This document shows, piece by piece, positions 37,223-46,867 of a DNA stretch of 64,000 bases (the stretch's first letter is position 1; each line of letters begins with the position of its first letter). Source of the DNA: an uncultured Flavobacteriaceae bacterium (GTDB lineage: Bacteria; Bacteroidota; Bacteroidia; Flavobacteriales; Flavobacteriaceae); contig CANMSH010000003.1 in the NCBI GenBank assembly GCA_947500525.1, positions 1 to 64,000 of the forward strand, given 5' to 3'. The position numbers were made by a program, and so were the translations under genes. Below the pieces are notes generated by a model. That model made no database searches and was not told the DNA's origin. It saw only the letters and a program-made list of their open reading frames with translations.

Positions 37223-37253
37223 TTGTAATAAGATAGTTGTTTTAGTAGCTTTG
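37223..37253 (+). promoter_or_regulatory. Bacteroidota-type promoter of purH
   Basis: TTG (37223-37225), 20-bp spacer, TAGCTTTG (37246-37253). The ATG is 20 bp downstream. Confidence 0.6.
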
Positions 37254-37272
37254 CGCGAAACACACCAAAAAA

Positions 37273-38805
37273 ATGAACGCCACAAAAAAAGCAACATCAG
37301 CATTAATTTCTGTATTTCATAAGGACGGTTTAGCTCCGATAGCTGAAAAACTGAACGAGTTAGGAATTACCATCTATTCAACTGGAGGTACCGAAAAATT
37401 TATCAAGGAATTAGGAATAAATGTAATACCTGTAGAAGATATTACATCTTACCCGTCTATTCTTGGAGGAAGAGTAAAGACATTACATCCAAAAGTTTTT
37501 GGAGGTATATTATCCAGAAGAGAAAATGAAAGTGATGCCTCTCAATTAACAGAATTTGAAATTCCCGAAATTGATATCGTAATTGTTGATCTTTATCCTT
37601 TTGAAAAAACTGTGGCTTCGGGAGCTTCAGAACAAGACATTATTGAAAAAATTGATATCGGTGGCATCTCACTTATTAGAGCTGCGGCAAAAAATTTCAA
37701 AGACGTAATCTGTGTATCTTCTATAGAACAGTATACTGATTTTTTAGAAATTATTTCGGATCAAAACGGTAGTACAACCATAGAGCAACGCAAGAATTTC
37801 GCAGCAAAATCTTTTAATATTTCATCTCATTATGACAGTGCTATTTTCAATTATTTTAACGCCGATCATAGTATTGCTTCCTTAAAAATAAGTGAAACAA
37901 ATGGTAAAGTACTGCGTTATGGTGAGAATCCGCATCAAAAAGGGTTTTTCTTTGGTGATTTTGACGAAATGTTCACAAAATTACACGGTAAAGAGTTAAG
38001 TTACAACAATTTACTGGATGTTGATGCTGCAGTAACTTTAATGAATGAATTTAAGCATGACTCCCCTACTTTTGCCATTTTAAAACATAATAACGCATGT
38101 GGGTTGGCTCAAAGAGATTCTTTACACGAAGCTTATGTTGACGCCTTGGCGGGCGACCCTACTTCTGCCTTTGGCGGTGTACTTATTGCCAATAAAGAAA
38201 TAGATTTAGCGACAGCACAAGAGATTCATAAGCTTTTCTGCGAAGTCGTTATTGCTCCTGCTTTTACTCGAGAGGCCTTAGAGGTACTACAAGGTAAAAA
38301 GAATCGAATTTTATTGATCCTTAAAGAGGTTGAGTTGTCCCATACAATTACTAGGTCATGCTTAAACGGTGCTTTAGTTCAAGAAAGAGATTCGAAAACA
38401 GATGCTATTTCTGATTTAAAAAATGTTACAAAAATAAAACCTTCAGATGCCGAAATTGAAGATCTCATCTTTGCATCGAAAATTTGTAAACATACAAAGT
38501 CAAATACAATTGTTTTAACTAAAAACAAACAGTTGTGCGCCAGTGGAACCGGTCAAACTTCTCGTGTAGACGCGCTAAATCAGGCGATTACAAAAGCGAA
38601 ACATTTTAACTTTGACTTAAATGGTGCTGTGATGGCAAGTGATGCTTTCTTCCCTTTTCCAGATTGTGTTGAAATAGCTAACAAGGCCGGCGTTCATGCT
38701 GTAATTCAACCAGGAGGGTCGATAAAGGATCAATTATCTATTGATTATTGTGATGAAAATAAAATGTCAATGGTATTTACAGGTACACGTCATTTTAAAC
38801 ATTAA
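37273..38805 (+). CDS. purH: Bifunctional AICAR transformylase / IMP cyclohydrolase
   Basis: The 510-residue protein carries out the last two steps of purine synthesis: formylation of AICAR and ring closure to IMP. The N-terminal cyclohydrolase (MGS-like) domain shows STGGTEKFIKELG and GGRVKTLHPKVFGGIL. The transformylase domain shows LRYGENPHQKG, LKHNNACGLA, DPTSAFGG and the closing QPGGSIKDQ, TGTRHFKH. The length is normal. It is monocistronic with its own promoter; mreB follows after 55 bp. Confidence 0.97.
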   Translation: MNATKKATSALISVFHKDGLAPIAEKLNELGITIYSTGGTEKFIKELGINVIPVEDITSYPSILGGRVKTLHPKVFGGILSRRENESDASQLTEFEIPEIDIVIVDLYPFEKTVASGASEQDIIEKIDIGGISLIRAAAKNFKDVICVSSIEQYTDFLEIISDQNGSTTIEQRKNFAAKSFNISSHYDSAIFNYFNADHSIASLKISETNGKVLRYGENPHQKGFFFGDFDEMFTKLHGKELSYNNLLDVDAAVTLMNEFKHDSPTFAILKHNNACGLAQRDSLHEAYVDALAGDPTSAFGGVLIANKEIDLATAQEIHKLFCEVVIAPAFTREALEVLQGKKNRILLILKEVELSHTITRSCLNGALVQERDSKTDAISDLKNVTKIKPSDAEIEDLIFASKICKHTKSNTIVLTKNKQLCASGTGQTSRVDALNQAITKAKHFNFDLNGAVMASDAFFPFPDCVEIANKAGVHAVIQPGGSIKDQLSIDYCDENKMSMVFTGTRHFKH

Positions 38806-38811
38806 TTTTAT

Positions 38812-38819
38812 TAACTTTG
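38812..38819 (+). promoter_or_regulatory. TAnnTTTG box upstream of mreB
   Basis: TAACTTTG lies 41 bp before the mreB ATG. No TTG is found 17-23 bp upstream, so the promoter call is moderate. Confidence 0.4.
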
Positions 38820-38860
38820 GCAGATTCACAAAATTAATCTAACTCTAATCAAATAACTCT

Positions 38861-39892
38861 ATGGGATTTTTCGACTTCATGACAGAAGACGTTGCCATTG
38901 ATCTGGGTACTGCTAATACACTTATCATTCACAATGGTAAAGTAGTAATAGACAGCCCATCAATTGTAGCCCGTGATCGTACATCTGGCAAAATTATTGC
39001 TATTGGTAAAAAAGCCAATCTCATGCAAGGTAAAACGCACGAGAATATAAAAACAATCAGACCTTTAAAAGATGGTGTAATTGCCGATTTTGAAGCTTCT
39101 GAACAAATGATTAAAGAATTTATAAAACAAATTCCTTCAATCAAAAAACGATTTTTATTCTCACCTTCTTTGCGAATGGTTATTTGTATTCCATCTGGTA
39201 TTACCGAAGTTGAAAAAAGAGCAGTACGGGATTCTGCCGAGCATATGAATGCCAAAGAAATCTATTTAATTCACGAACCAATGGCCGCTTCTATAGGTAT
39301 TGGTATCGATATTATGCAGCCTAAAGGGAATATGATCATTGATATCGGTGGTGGTACCACAGAAATTGCTGTTATTGCATTAGGTGGTATCGTTTGTGAC
39401 AAATCAATTAAAGTGGCTGGTGATGTATTTACAAATGACATTGCTTATTACATGAGAACCCAACATAACTTATATGTTGGAGAAACAACTGCCGAAAAAA
39501 TAAAAATTGATGTAGGAGCTGCGACTGAAGAAATTGATGAGGCTCCCGAGGATATCTTAGTGCAAGGTAGAGACTTGCTAAGTGGGAAACCAAAACAAAT
39601 CAAAATTTCGTATCGAGAAATTGCCAAAGCTTTAGACAAATCTATTTTACGTATCGAAGATGCAGTAATGGAGACCTTATCTCAAACGCCTCCAGAATTG
39701 GCCGCTGATATTTACAATACAGGTATTTATTTAGCTGGTGGTGGTTCAATGTTAAGAGGTTTAGACAAACGTTTATCTCGTAAAACAGACTTACCTGTTT
39801 ATGTAGCTGAAGATCCGTTGAGGGCAGTGGTAAGAGGAACAGGTATCGCACTAAAAGACTTGGAAAAGTACAAAAGTGTATTGATGAAATAG
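38861..39892 (+). CDS. mreB: Rod shape-determining actin-like protein MreB
   Basis: The 343-residue actin homologue polymerises under the inner membrane and guides the elongasome. It shows EDVAIDLGTANTLI (phosphate 1), MIIDIGGGTTEIAVIALGG (phosphate 2), and GIYLAGGGSMLRGLD (adenosine). The N-terminal FFDFMTE is typical of Bacteroidota. It is first in the shape operon mreB-mreC-mreD-PBP2-rodA. Confidence 0.98.
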   Translation: MGFFDFMTEDVAIDLGTANTLIIHNGKVVIDSPSIVARDRTSGKIIAIGKKANLMQGKTHENIKTIRPLKDGVIADFEASEQMIKEFIKQIPSIKKRFLFSPSLRMVICIPSGITEVEKRAVRDSAEHMNAKEIYLIHEPMAASIGIGIDIMQPKGNMIIDIGGGTTEIAVIALGGIVCDKSIKVAGDVFTNDIAYYMRTQHNLYVGETTAEKIKIDVGAATEEIDEAPEDILVQGRDLLSGKPKQIKISYREIAKALDKSILRIEDAVMETLSQTPPELAADIYNTGIYLAGGGSMLRGLDKRLSRKTDLPVYVAEDPLRAVVRGTGIALKDLEKYKSVLMK

Positions 39893-39910
39893 TAAATTCG
39901 CTTTCTTTTT

Positions 39911-40741
39911 ATGCAGCAAATTGTAAATTTTATACTCAAGTACAAATACTTTTTGTTTTTTTTGTTGCTCGAAATTATAGCCATCTCCTTTACTATACAA
40001 AATCATTCTTATCATAATAGTACATTTAGCAATTCAGCTAACTTTGTATCCGGAGGTATTCACAAAAGAGTAAATCGCTTCAAAGAATATGGTGATTTAA
40101 GAAAACATAATAATCAATTGCTTAAAGAGAATGCCGAATTAAAAAATATTTTAGCGCAAGAATTAAAGAACCCCGAAAATACTAGGATACAGGTAATTGA
40201 TACTACCAAATATTTTCAAAAATATAGTTATTATACAGCTAAGGTTATCGAAAATCAATATCAAAAAAAATTTAATTATTTGACCATTGATAAAGGTAGT
40301 AAGCATGGTATATCTGCCGAAATGGGCGTAGCAAATAGTAAAGGCATTATTGGTATTACTACAAATATATCGAACGGATATAGTACGGTGTTGTCTATTT
40401 TAAATGAAAATTCAAAGATAAATGTAAAACTCTCTAAAAGCCCTCATTTTGGCACCTTAGAATGGAATGGCGGTAATTATAATATTCTACAACTTACTGA
40501 CTTACCCATACAGGCCAATATTAATGTTGGAGATACTCTTATCACTGGTGGACGATCCGTTATTTTTCCAGAAGGTATACCTGTAGGAACAGTGACTAAT
40601 TTTAAAGTTGAAAATAACGATTATAGTTCGATTAACATCAAATTATTTAATGATATGAGTGCCATAGGTCCTGTATATATCATCTCTAATTTTGACAAAA
40701 AAGAAATAGAACAATTACAAGAATCTACCACGAATGAATAA
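39911..40741 (+). CDS. mreC: Rod shape-determining protein MreC
   Basis: The 276-residue protein has a short cytoplasmic start, one membrane helix (about 14-31), a coiled coil (LRKHNNQLLKENAELKNIL) and the periplasmic beta domains of MreC (YLTIDKGSKHGISAEMGVANSKGIIG, DTLITGGRSVIFPEGIPVG in parts). It links MreB to the penicillin-binding proteins. It overlaps mreD by 8 bp. Confidence 0.95.
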   Translation: MQQIVNFILKYKYFLFFLLLEIIAISFTIQNHSYHNSTFSNSANFVSGGIHKRVNRFKEYGDLRKHNNQLLKENAELKNILAQELKNPENTRIQVIDTTKYFQKYSYYTAKVIENQYQKKFNYLTIDKGSKHGISAEMGVANSKGIIGITTNISNGYSTVLSILNENSKINVKLSKSPHFGTLEWNGGNYNILQLTDLPIQANINVGDTLITGGRSVIFPEGIPVGTVTNFKVENNDYSSINIKLFNDMSAIGPVYIISNFDKKEIEQLQESTTNE

Positions 40742-41240
40742 CAATATTTTTCAAAATATTATCCTATTCGTTGGATTAATCTTACTCCAAGTAACAATCT
40801 TAAACAATATCGATTTATTCGGATATATAGATCCTTATTTGTATATTTTATTTGTTCTAATCTTTCCGTTTAGGAAAGATCGCATTCCTGTGCTGTTTTT
40901 TTCTTTTCTTTTAGGTTTATGTATTGATATGTTTTCTAATTCAGGAGGTACTAATGCAGCGGCTACTTTATTCATAGCGTTTATTAGATTGCCGTTGCTC
41001 AAAGTAATTTTGCGTAAAAGTGACATTGATTTCGTAGTATTTAATATTACAAAACAACCTTTTTTGAAAATCTTATCATACGTTTCTATTTTAGCATTTG
41101 TTCATAGCTTCATTATTTTTAGTATTGAATATTTTAAATTTTCTGATTTAGACACCATCTTGTTTAGAACATTATTAACTAGCATTTTTACCATTGTTTT
41201 AACAATATTTAGTCTTATCTTGTTGACTAGAAAAAAATAA
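40734..41240 (+). CDS. mreD: Rod shape-determining protein MreD
   Basis: The 168-residue, very hydrophobic protein has about five membrane helices and the MreD-like pattern LLGLCIDMFSNSGGTNAAATL. Position and overlap with mreC settle the assignment, since MreD sequences diverge strongly. It works with MreC in the elongasome. Confidence 0.9.
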   Translation: MNNNIFQNIILFVGLILLQVTILNNIDLFGYIDPYLYILFVLIFPFRKDRIPVLFFSFLLGLCIDMFSNSGGTNAAATLFIAFIRLPLLKVILRKSDIDFVVFNITKQPFLKILSYVSILAFVHSFIIFSIEYFKFSDLDTILFRTLLTSIFTIVLTIFSLILLTRKK

Positions 41241-41242
41241 AA

Positions 41243-43177
41243 ATGGAACGAAAATATTTAGCGTACTTTTCTATTATTGGAATAAGCATTCTATTTATTC
41301 TACGCCTCTTTTATTTACAAGTAATCGACACTTCTTATCGAAATTCTCCCCTGAATAATTCCGCTGTAGCCATTAAATACGATTACCCTAAAAGAGGATA
41401 TATTTATGATAGAAACGGGGTTCTTTTAGTGGCAAATCAGCCATCTTATGATATTATGGTTATCCCACAAGATGTACGAGAATTGGATACCATAGAGTTT
41501 TGTGACCTATTAAAAATAACAAAAGACGATTTCGTTAAGAGATATAAAAGAGCGCGAAACTATTCACCAAGAATCCCTTCTGTATTCTTAACGCAATTAT
41601 CTAAAGAGAACTATGCTTTTTTGCAAGAGAAAATGTACAAGTATAAAGGGTTTTATATTCAAAAACGTTTGTTAAGACAATATCCAGTAAAAAGTGCACC
41701 CAATGTATTGGGTTATCTTGGAGAAGTAAATGAAAACGACTTGAAAAAAAACAAGTACTATCAACTTGGAGAAATTTTCGGAGTCAATGGAATAGAAAAA
41801 CAGTATGAAGAATTACTAAGAGGCGTAAAAGGTGTAAAATTTATTCAGAAAAATAGATTTAATAAAGAGATCGGCCCCTATAAAGACGGTAAATATGACA
41901 CTGTGCCTATTATTGGGAAAGATTTAACGCTCACTATTGATAGTAAGCTACAACAATATGGTGAACAGTTAATGGTCAATAAACGTGGCGGTATTGTCGC
42001 TATCGAACCATCATCTGGTGAGATATTATCGCTAGTATCAATGCCCACGTATGATCCAAACATGATGGTGGGAAGGAAAAGGACTGTGAACTCAACGTTG
42101 CTTTTTGGAGACACTATTAATAGACCTATGTTTGACAGAGGTCTACTAGCACAATATCCGCCAGGGTCCCCTTTTAAGATAATTAACGCTTTGATTGGGC
42201 TTCAAGAGGAAGTAATTACTCCTGAAACTCATTTTTATTGTTATGGTGGTTATAAATACGGTAGAGCATCAAACAATTTTATGGGATGCCATTGCGGTGT
42301 TTATGGCTCTCCTATTCGATTAGATAGAGGTATTTACAAATCATGTAATGCTTATTTCGCGAATGTTTATAGAAGAACCATTGAAAAATATGGTAAAGCG
42401 TCTAAGGGTACTGATGTTTGGAACAAACATGTGGAAAGTTTTGGACTCGGTAATTTCTTAGGGACCGATTTGCCAACTGGTAAAAAGGGGCTTGTACCAG
42501 ATTCAAAAATGTATGATCGATATTATCCTGGTGGCGGTTGGCGAGCACCAACGATCATTTCGAACTCTATTGGTCAAGGTGAAGTCTTAACGACGCCAAT
42601 ACAATTAGCGAATATGACTGCCGCTATTGCTAATAGAGGTCATTTTTACACACCACATATCTTAAAGAAAATTGATAATAAGCCCATCGAAATAGAAGCT
42701 TATACGAAGCCAAAGCACACCACGATTGATCCAGAACATTTTGAGCCTATAGTTGAGGGGATGTTCAACGTTTTCGAAAAAGGAACGGCGCAAGGTTCAA
42801 GAGTAAAAGGTATTTCTATTGGTGGAAAAACGGGTACAGCAGAAAATTTTGCCAGTTTTAATGGAAAAAGATTTCAATTTAAAGATCATTCTGTATTTGT
42901 TGCTTTTGCTCCGGTAAACGATCCGAAAATCGCCATAGCCGTTTTCGTAGAGAATGGATACTGGGGCTCTCGCTGGGCTGGACCTATTGCTACCCTGATG
43001 ATAGAAAAGTACCTAAAAGGAGAAACCAATAGGGCGTGGCTAGAAAAACGTATGTTAGAAGGGAGTCTTCAAGATGAATATGATGCACAATTGGCAGTTG
43101 AAAAAGCCGCCAGAGAAGAATACCGAAAAGAACAAGAACTTTTAAAAGAACAGCAACTTGCGCAAAAGGGAGAATAA
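41243..43177 (+). CDS. mrdA: Penicillin-binding protein 2 (elongation transpeptidase)
   Basis: The 644-residue class B PBP has one N-terminal membrane helix and a dimerisation/pedestal domain (YPKRGYIYDRNGVLLVANQPSYD in parts, GVNGIEKQYEELLRG). The transpeptidase domain has all active-site motifs: SxxK in PPGSPFKI, SxN in KSCNAY, KTG in GGKTGTAEN. The C-terminal ~40 residues are a charged Lys/Glu/Gln tail. It cross-links peptidoglycan during elongation with RodA, whose gene overlaps its end by 20 bp. Confidence 0.96.
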   Translation: MERKYLAYFSIIGISILFILRLFYLQVIDTSYRNSPLNNSAVAIKYDYPKRGYIYDRNGVLLVANQPSYDIMVIPQDVRELDTIEFCDLLKITKDDFVKRYKRARNYSPRIPSVFLTQLSKENYAFLQEKMYKYKGFYIQKRLLRQYPVKSAPNVLGYLGEVNENDLKKNKYYQLGEIFGVNGIEKQYEELLRGVKGVKFIQKNRFNKEIGPYKDGKYDTVPIIGKDLTLTIDSKLQQYGEQLMVNKRGGIVAIEPSSGEILSLVSMPTYDPNMMVGRKRTVNSTLLFGDTINRPMFDRGLLAQYPPGSPFKIINALIGLQEEVITPETHFYCYGGYKYGRASNNFMGCHCGVYGSPIRLDRGIYKSCNAYFANVYRRTIEKYGKASKGTDVWNKHVESFGLGNFLGTDLPTGKKGLVPDSKMYDRYYPGGGWRAPTIISNSIGQGEVLTTPIQLANMTAAIANRGHFYTPHILKKIDNKPIEIEAYTKPKHTTIDPEHFEPIVEGMFNVFEKGTAQGSRVKGISIGGKTGTAENFASFNGKRFQFKDHSVFVAFAPVNDPKIAIAVFVENGYWGSRWAGPIATLMIEKYLKGETNRAWLEKRMLEGSLQDEYDAQLAVEKAAREEYRKEQELLKEQQLAQKGE

Positions 43178-44435
43178 TATTTTCGTTGGTATTGATTGGG
43201 TCTTAATATTATTATACCTAACCCTTGTATTTTTAGGTTGGATTAGTATTTATGCAGCTACGGTTTCACCAAGTGACACTAAAATATTAGATTTTTCAAC
43301 CCTCTATGGTAAGCACATTCAAAAAATTGGTTTTGGCTTAGTACTAGCAATTATTGCTATTTCTATAGACTCTAAATTTTATGAGCGATTCTCAGGAGTT
43401 ATTTATATCATTACACTCATTGCTCTTGTAGGTTTATTTCTATTTGGTGCCAATATTAATGGTGCCACTTCTTGGTATCGTATTGGAGGTTTCACCCTGC
43501 AGCCTTCGGAGTTTGCAAAGGTTGGAGCTGCATTAGCTCTTGCAAATTTCTTATCAGAACCCAATAGAGATTTGAGTACTCTGAAGTCACAACTTAATGC
43601 TTTTGCAATTTTACTAATCCCAGCTGTTCTAATCACTTTACAGCCAGATGCCGGCTCTGCACTTATCTATGCTTCGTTAATCTTTGTCATGTATCGTGAA
43701 GGTTTACCTGCTTACTATATTGTGATTGGTTTATCGGCAATTATACTTTTCGTTGTTACACTTGCTCTGGGTTTAAAGATTACTATTTTAGCAGTTTTTG
43801 GGTTAATAGCCTTGTTTTTTCTCTACTTAATCAAAAACAACAATTTTGCAATTAAAAGAGAATGGCCAAAACTAATCGCCTTTTATTTATGCGTAGGTCT
43901 ATTTATTTTTAGCGTAGATTATATTTATAATAACGTTTTCGAAAAGAGACATCAAGATCGTTTTAATATCTTACTTGGAAAAACAGCAGATACGCAAGGT
44001 ATTGGTTATAATACCGATCAATCTATGATCACAATTGGATCGGGAGGTTTAACAGGAAAAGGGTTTCTAGAAGGAGATAGAACACAAGGCAAATTCGTAC
44101 CAGAACAACATACCGATTATATTTTTAGCACCGTAGGCGAAGAATGGGGCTTCTTAGGTACGACGGCAGTAATTTTATTATTTACGGCATTTATTCTAAG
44201 AATATTAACCTTAGCAGAAAGGCAAAAATCACGATTCAGTCGGATTTTCGGATATGCTGCAGCCATTATTTTCTTTTTCCATTTTATGATTAATGTTGGA
44301 ATGGTCATAGGACTTTTACCAACAATAGGTATTCCCCTTCCCTTTTTTAGTTATGGTGGTTCTTCTTTATGGGGCTTTACGCTCTTAGTTTTTATTTTTA
44401 TACGCCTCGATGCAGATAAGACCTATGAATGGTAG
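43158..44435 (+). CDS. rodA: Peptidoglycan polymerase RodA
   Basis: The 425-residue SEDS-family polymerase has about ten membrane helices. It contains FTLQPSEFAKVGAALALA, LQPDAGSALIY, HTDYIFSTVGEEWGFLG and PLPFFSYGGSSLWGF, all hallmarks of RodA/FtsW. The start is TTG at 43158, inside the PBP2 gene; no ATG lies close by and the reading NNIFVGIDWVLILLYL matches the usual N-terminus. It adds disaccharides to glycan strands together with PBP2. Confidence 0.95.
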   Translation: MRKRENNIFVGIDWVLILLYLTLVFLGWISIYAATVSPSDTKILDFSTLYGKHIQKIGFGLVLAIIAISIDSKFYERFSGVIYIITLIALVGLFLFGANINGATSWYRIGGFTLQPSEFAKVGAALALANFLSEPNRDLSTLKSQLNAFAILLIPAVLITLQPDAGSALIYASLIFVMYREGLPAYYIVIGLSAIILFVVTLALGLKITILAVFGLIALFFLYLIKNNNFAIKREWPKLIAFYLCVGLFIFSVDYIYNNVFEKRHQDRFNILLGKTADTQGIGYNTDQSMITIGSGGLTGKGFLEGDRTQGKFVPEQHTDYIFSTVGEEWGFLGTTAVILLFTAFILRILTLAERQKSRFSRIFGYAAAIIFFFHFMINVGMVIGLLPTIGIPLPFFSYGGSSLWGFTLLVFIFIRLDADKTYEW

Positions 44436-44446
44436 TACGAAACGTA

Positions 44447-44752
44447 TTAGGACGATGGTTTGAAGAAATCAAACAGTGAAAACCTTTTCTTAGTTCTTGT
44501 TAATGTTGGATCCAATAAAGGTGATTTAAAAGCATGTTTTCTTAAATACAAATAATCGTTCTCTGGTATCTCAACAAAGTCATCCCAGTTCTTCTGTTCT
44601 TTCATGAAACGCTTTACATCATTATATGCACCCACCTTATAATCTACATAACTTGTAGAAGATAATAGTAACTTTAGAGAAACATTATACAAGTCAACAG
44701 CTTCTTTCCCGAACAATATGTACGTATACTCATTATCTGTTACAACTTTCAT
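44447..44752 (-). CDS. Conserved-looking small protein of unknown function
   Basis: The 101-residue soluble protein has no signal peptide or membrane segment. It begins MKVVTDNEYTYILFGKEAVDL and ends in a basic/aromatic stretch (KKRFSLFDFFKPSS). I recognise no family. The ATG at 44752 is used; a GTG directly precedes it. It is convergent with rodA and upstream of a minus-strand terminator for rpsT on its far side. Composition is similar to its neighbours, so it is probably a real gene. Confidence 0.5.
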   Translation of the reverse strand: MKVVTDNEYTYILFGKEAVDLYNVSLKLLLSSTSYVDYKVGAYNDVKRFMKEQKNWDDFVEIPENDYLYLRKHAFKSPLLDPTLTRTKKRFSLFDFFKPSS

Positions 44753-44823
44753 CACTTCAGCTTTTTTGTATATAACAATTAAAGCCGATAAACTCCCAGT
44801 TTCGCAAACATAAGAAAATAAAA

Positions 44824-44848
44824 AAAGGCTATCTAAAAGATAGCCTTT
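44824..44848 (-). terminator. Terminator after rpsT
   Basis: Perfect 11-bp stem (AAAGGCTATCT / AGATAGCCTTT) with a 3-nt loop. On the minus strand it is followed by a T-rich tract. Confidence 0.85.
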
Positions 44849-44869
44849 GTAAAGTTAATTTCACCTTAA

Positions 44870-45121
44870 TTAAAGTGCTGCAACAAATTTAGTCAATTTA
44901 GATTTTATATTGGCCGCTTTATTCTTGTGAATAATGTTGTTTTTTGCCAATTTATCAACCATAGCCACAACTAATGGAAGCTGTGCCTCTGCATCTTTTT
45001 TCTTCTCAGTAGTACGCAACGTTTTGATAGCATTTCGCGTTGTTTTATGCTGAAACTTGTTTCTTAAACGCTTCGTTTCGTTACTTCTTACTCTTTTTAA
45101 TGCTGACTTATGATTTGCCAT
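44870..45121 (-). CDS. rpsT: 30S ribosomal protein S20
   Basis: The 83-residue, strongly basic helical protein begins MANHKSALKRVRSNETKRLRNK and ends in KAANIKSKLTKFVAAL, as expected for S20, which binds 16S rRNA in the body of the small subunit. It lies 17 bp downstream of tRNA-Glu on the same strand, so the two may share a transcript. Confidence 0.97.
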   Translation of the reverse strand: MANHKSALKRVRSNETKRLRNKFQHKTTRNAIKTLRTTEKKKDAEAQLPLVVAMVDKLAKNNIIHKNKAANIKSKLTKFVAAL

Positions 45122-45138
45122 TTAATATATTTTTTTTG

Positions 45139-45210
45139 TAGTCCGTAGGGGAATCGAACCCCTGTTACCAGGATGAAAACCTGGCGTCCTAACCCCTAGA
45201 CGAACGGACC
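45139..45210 (-). tRNA. tRNA-Glu (anticodon TTC)
   Basis: The minus strand folds into a 72-nt cloverleaf. Acceptor stem GGTCCGT/ACGGACT (first pair G-U), D arm around TCTAGGGGTTAGGA, anticodon stem CCAGG/CCTGG with loop TTTTCAT giving anticodon TTC, and T arm AGGGG-TTCGATT-CCCCT. The CCA end is not encoded. Confidence 0.96.
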
Positions 45211-45288
45211 ATTAATTAACTTTAACTTTGTAAAGCGAGTGCAAAAATAAAACATTTTTAGAACTCTGCAAGTACTTTTTAAAAAAAA

Positions 45289-46764
45289 TTAATATGCTTT
45301 TGCAAAAAGTACTCTTTTTACCGATTTCTTGCCAGAAAACACACAAACTCCCTCTTCATTTTCGGCATCTAATGGTATACATCGTATAGTTGCCTTAGTT
45401 TGTTGTTTAATCTTATCTTCAGTCTCAATAGTACCATCCCAATGTGCTGAAACAAATCCACCTTTTGTGCTTAATACTTCTTTAAAATCATCAAAGGTAT
45501 CTACTTTGGTAATATGATCATTTCTATATGCCAATGCCTTCGCAAATAAACTTTCTTGAATTTCTCTAAGTAAATTTTCTATGGTATCAACTAATACCTC
45601 TTGATTCACTACTTCTTTACTCAACGTATCTCTTCTTGCCAATTCAACTGTTCCATTTTCAAGATCTCTTGGCCCCATAGCGATGCGCAATGGCACACCT
45701 TTTAATTCATACTCAGCAAACTTCCATCCGGGTTTATGTGTATCTCTATTATCAAACTTAACCGAAATTCTCTTAGATCGAAGTTTTTTTATAATTTCTT
45801 GTACTTTTACGGAGATTTGTGCGAGTTGCTCTTCTCCTTTGTATATTGGCACAATTACAACTTGTATCGGTGCTAAATTCGGTGGTAAGACCAATCCACT
45901 ATCATCAGAATGTGTCATAACGAGTGCACCCATTAAACGTGTAGATGCTCCCCAAGAAGTCGCCCATACATATTCTTGCTTTCCTTCTTTAGATGTAAAT
46001 TTCACATCGAATGCCTTAGCAAAATTTTGTCCTAGAAAATGTGAAGTTCCTGCTTGTAAAGCCTTACCATCTTGCATTAAGGCTTCAATAGTATATGTTT
46101 CCAAGGCACCTGCAAAGCGTTCACTTTCATTTTTCACTCCTTTAATAACTGGCATCGCCATAAAATTTTCTGCAAAATCAGCATATACACGTTGCATTTG
46201 TTCTGATTCGGCAATTGCTTCACTTTCTGTGGCATGTGCTGTATGCCCTTCTTGCCATAAAAATTCAGATGTTCTCAAAAATAACCTCGTCCTCATCTCC
46301 CATCTCACAACGTTCGCCCATTGATTCACCAAAATTGGTAAATCTCTATAAGACTGTATCCATTTTCTATACGTATCCCAAATTATAGTCTCTGATGTAG
46401 GCCTTACAATCAGTTCTTCCTCTAGTTTGGCATCTTCATCTACTACTACACCGCTTCCGTCTTCGGCGTTTTTTAATCTATAGTGAGTTACCACAGCGCA
46501 TTCTTTAGCAAAACCATCTACATGACTTGCCTCTTTACTAAAATATGATTTAGGTATAAACAATGGAAAATAAGCGTTCTCATGGCCCGTTTCTTTGAAC
46601 ATTCTATCCAATTCAGCTTGCATTTTTTCCCAGATCGCAAATCCATAAGGTTTTATAACCATACAGCCTCTTACTCCAGAATTCTCTGCTAAATCAGCTT
46701 TTACGACTAATTCGTTATACCATTTAGAATAATCTTCACTCCTTTTCGTTAAATTTTTACCCAT
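45289..46764 (-). CDS. proS: Prolyl-tRNA synthetase
   Basis: The 491-residue class II synthetase is of the short, archaeal/eukaryote-like ProS type: [19 protein letters not shown] at the start, [23 protein letters not shown] (motif 2 region), and a C-terminal zinc-like/anticodon part ending LFAKAY. It charges tRNA-Pro. The ATG at 46764 (MGKNLTKRS) is preferred to an earlier start 39 bp upstream. No editing-domain insertion is present, as expected for this type. Confidence 0.96.
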   Translation of the reverse strand: MGKNLTKRSEDYSKWYNELVVKADLAENSGVRGCMVIKPYGFAIWEKMQAELDRMFKETGHENAYFPLFIPKSYFSKEASHVDGFAKECAVVTHYRLKNAEDGSGVVVDEDAKLEEELIVRPTSETIIWDTYRKWIQSYRDLPILVNQWANVVRWEMRTRLFLRTSEFLWQEGHTAHATESEAIAESEQMQRVYADFAENFMAMPVIKGVKNESERFAGALETYTIEALMQDGKALQAGTSHFLGQNFAKAFDVKFTSKEGKQEYVWATSWGASTRLMGALVMTHSDDSGLVLPPNLAPIQVVIVPIYKGEEQLAQISVKVQEIIKKLRSKRISVKFDNRDTHKPGWKFAEYELKGVPLRIAMGPRDLENGTVELARRDTLSKEVVNQEVLVDTIENLLREIQESLFAKALAYRNDHITKVDTFDDFKEVLSTKGGFVSAHWDGTIETEDKIKQQTKATIRCIPLDAENEEGVCVFSGKKSVKRVLFAKAY

Positions 46765-46867
46765 ATTTAATTTTTGGCACAAATGTTGTGTTAAATCTTT
46801 CACAAATTATTATCAGTGCAAAACTAATTATAATTTGTAATTTACAACAGTAAAAAGCCATTGGATT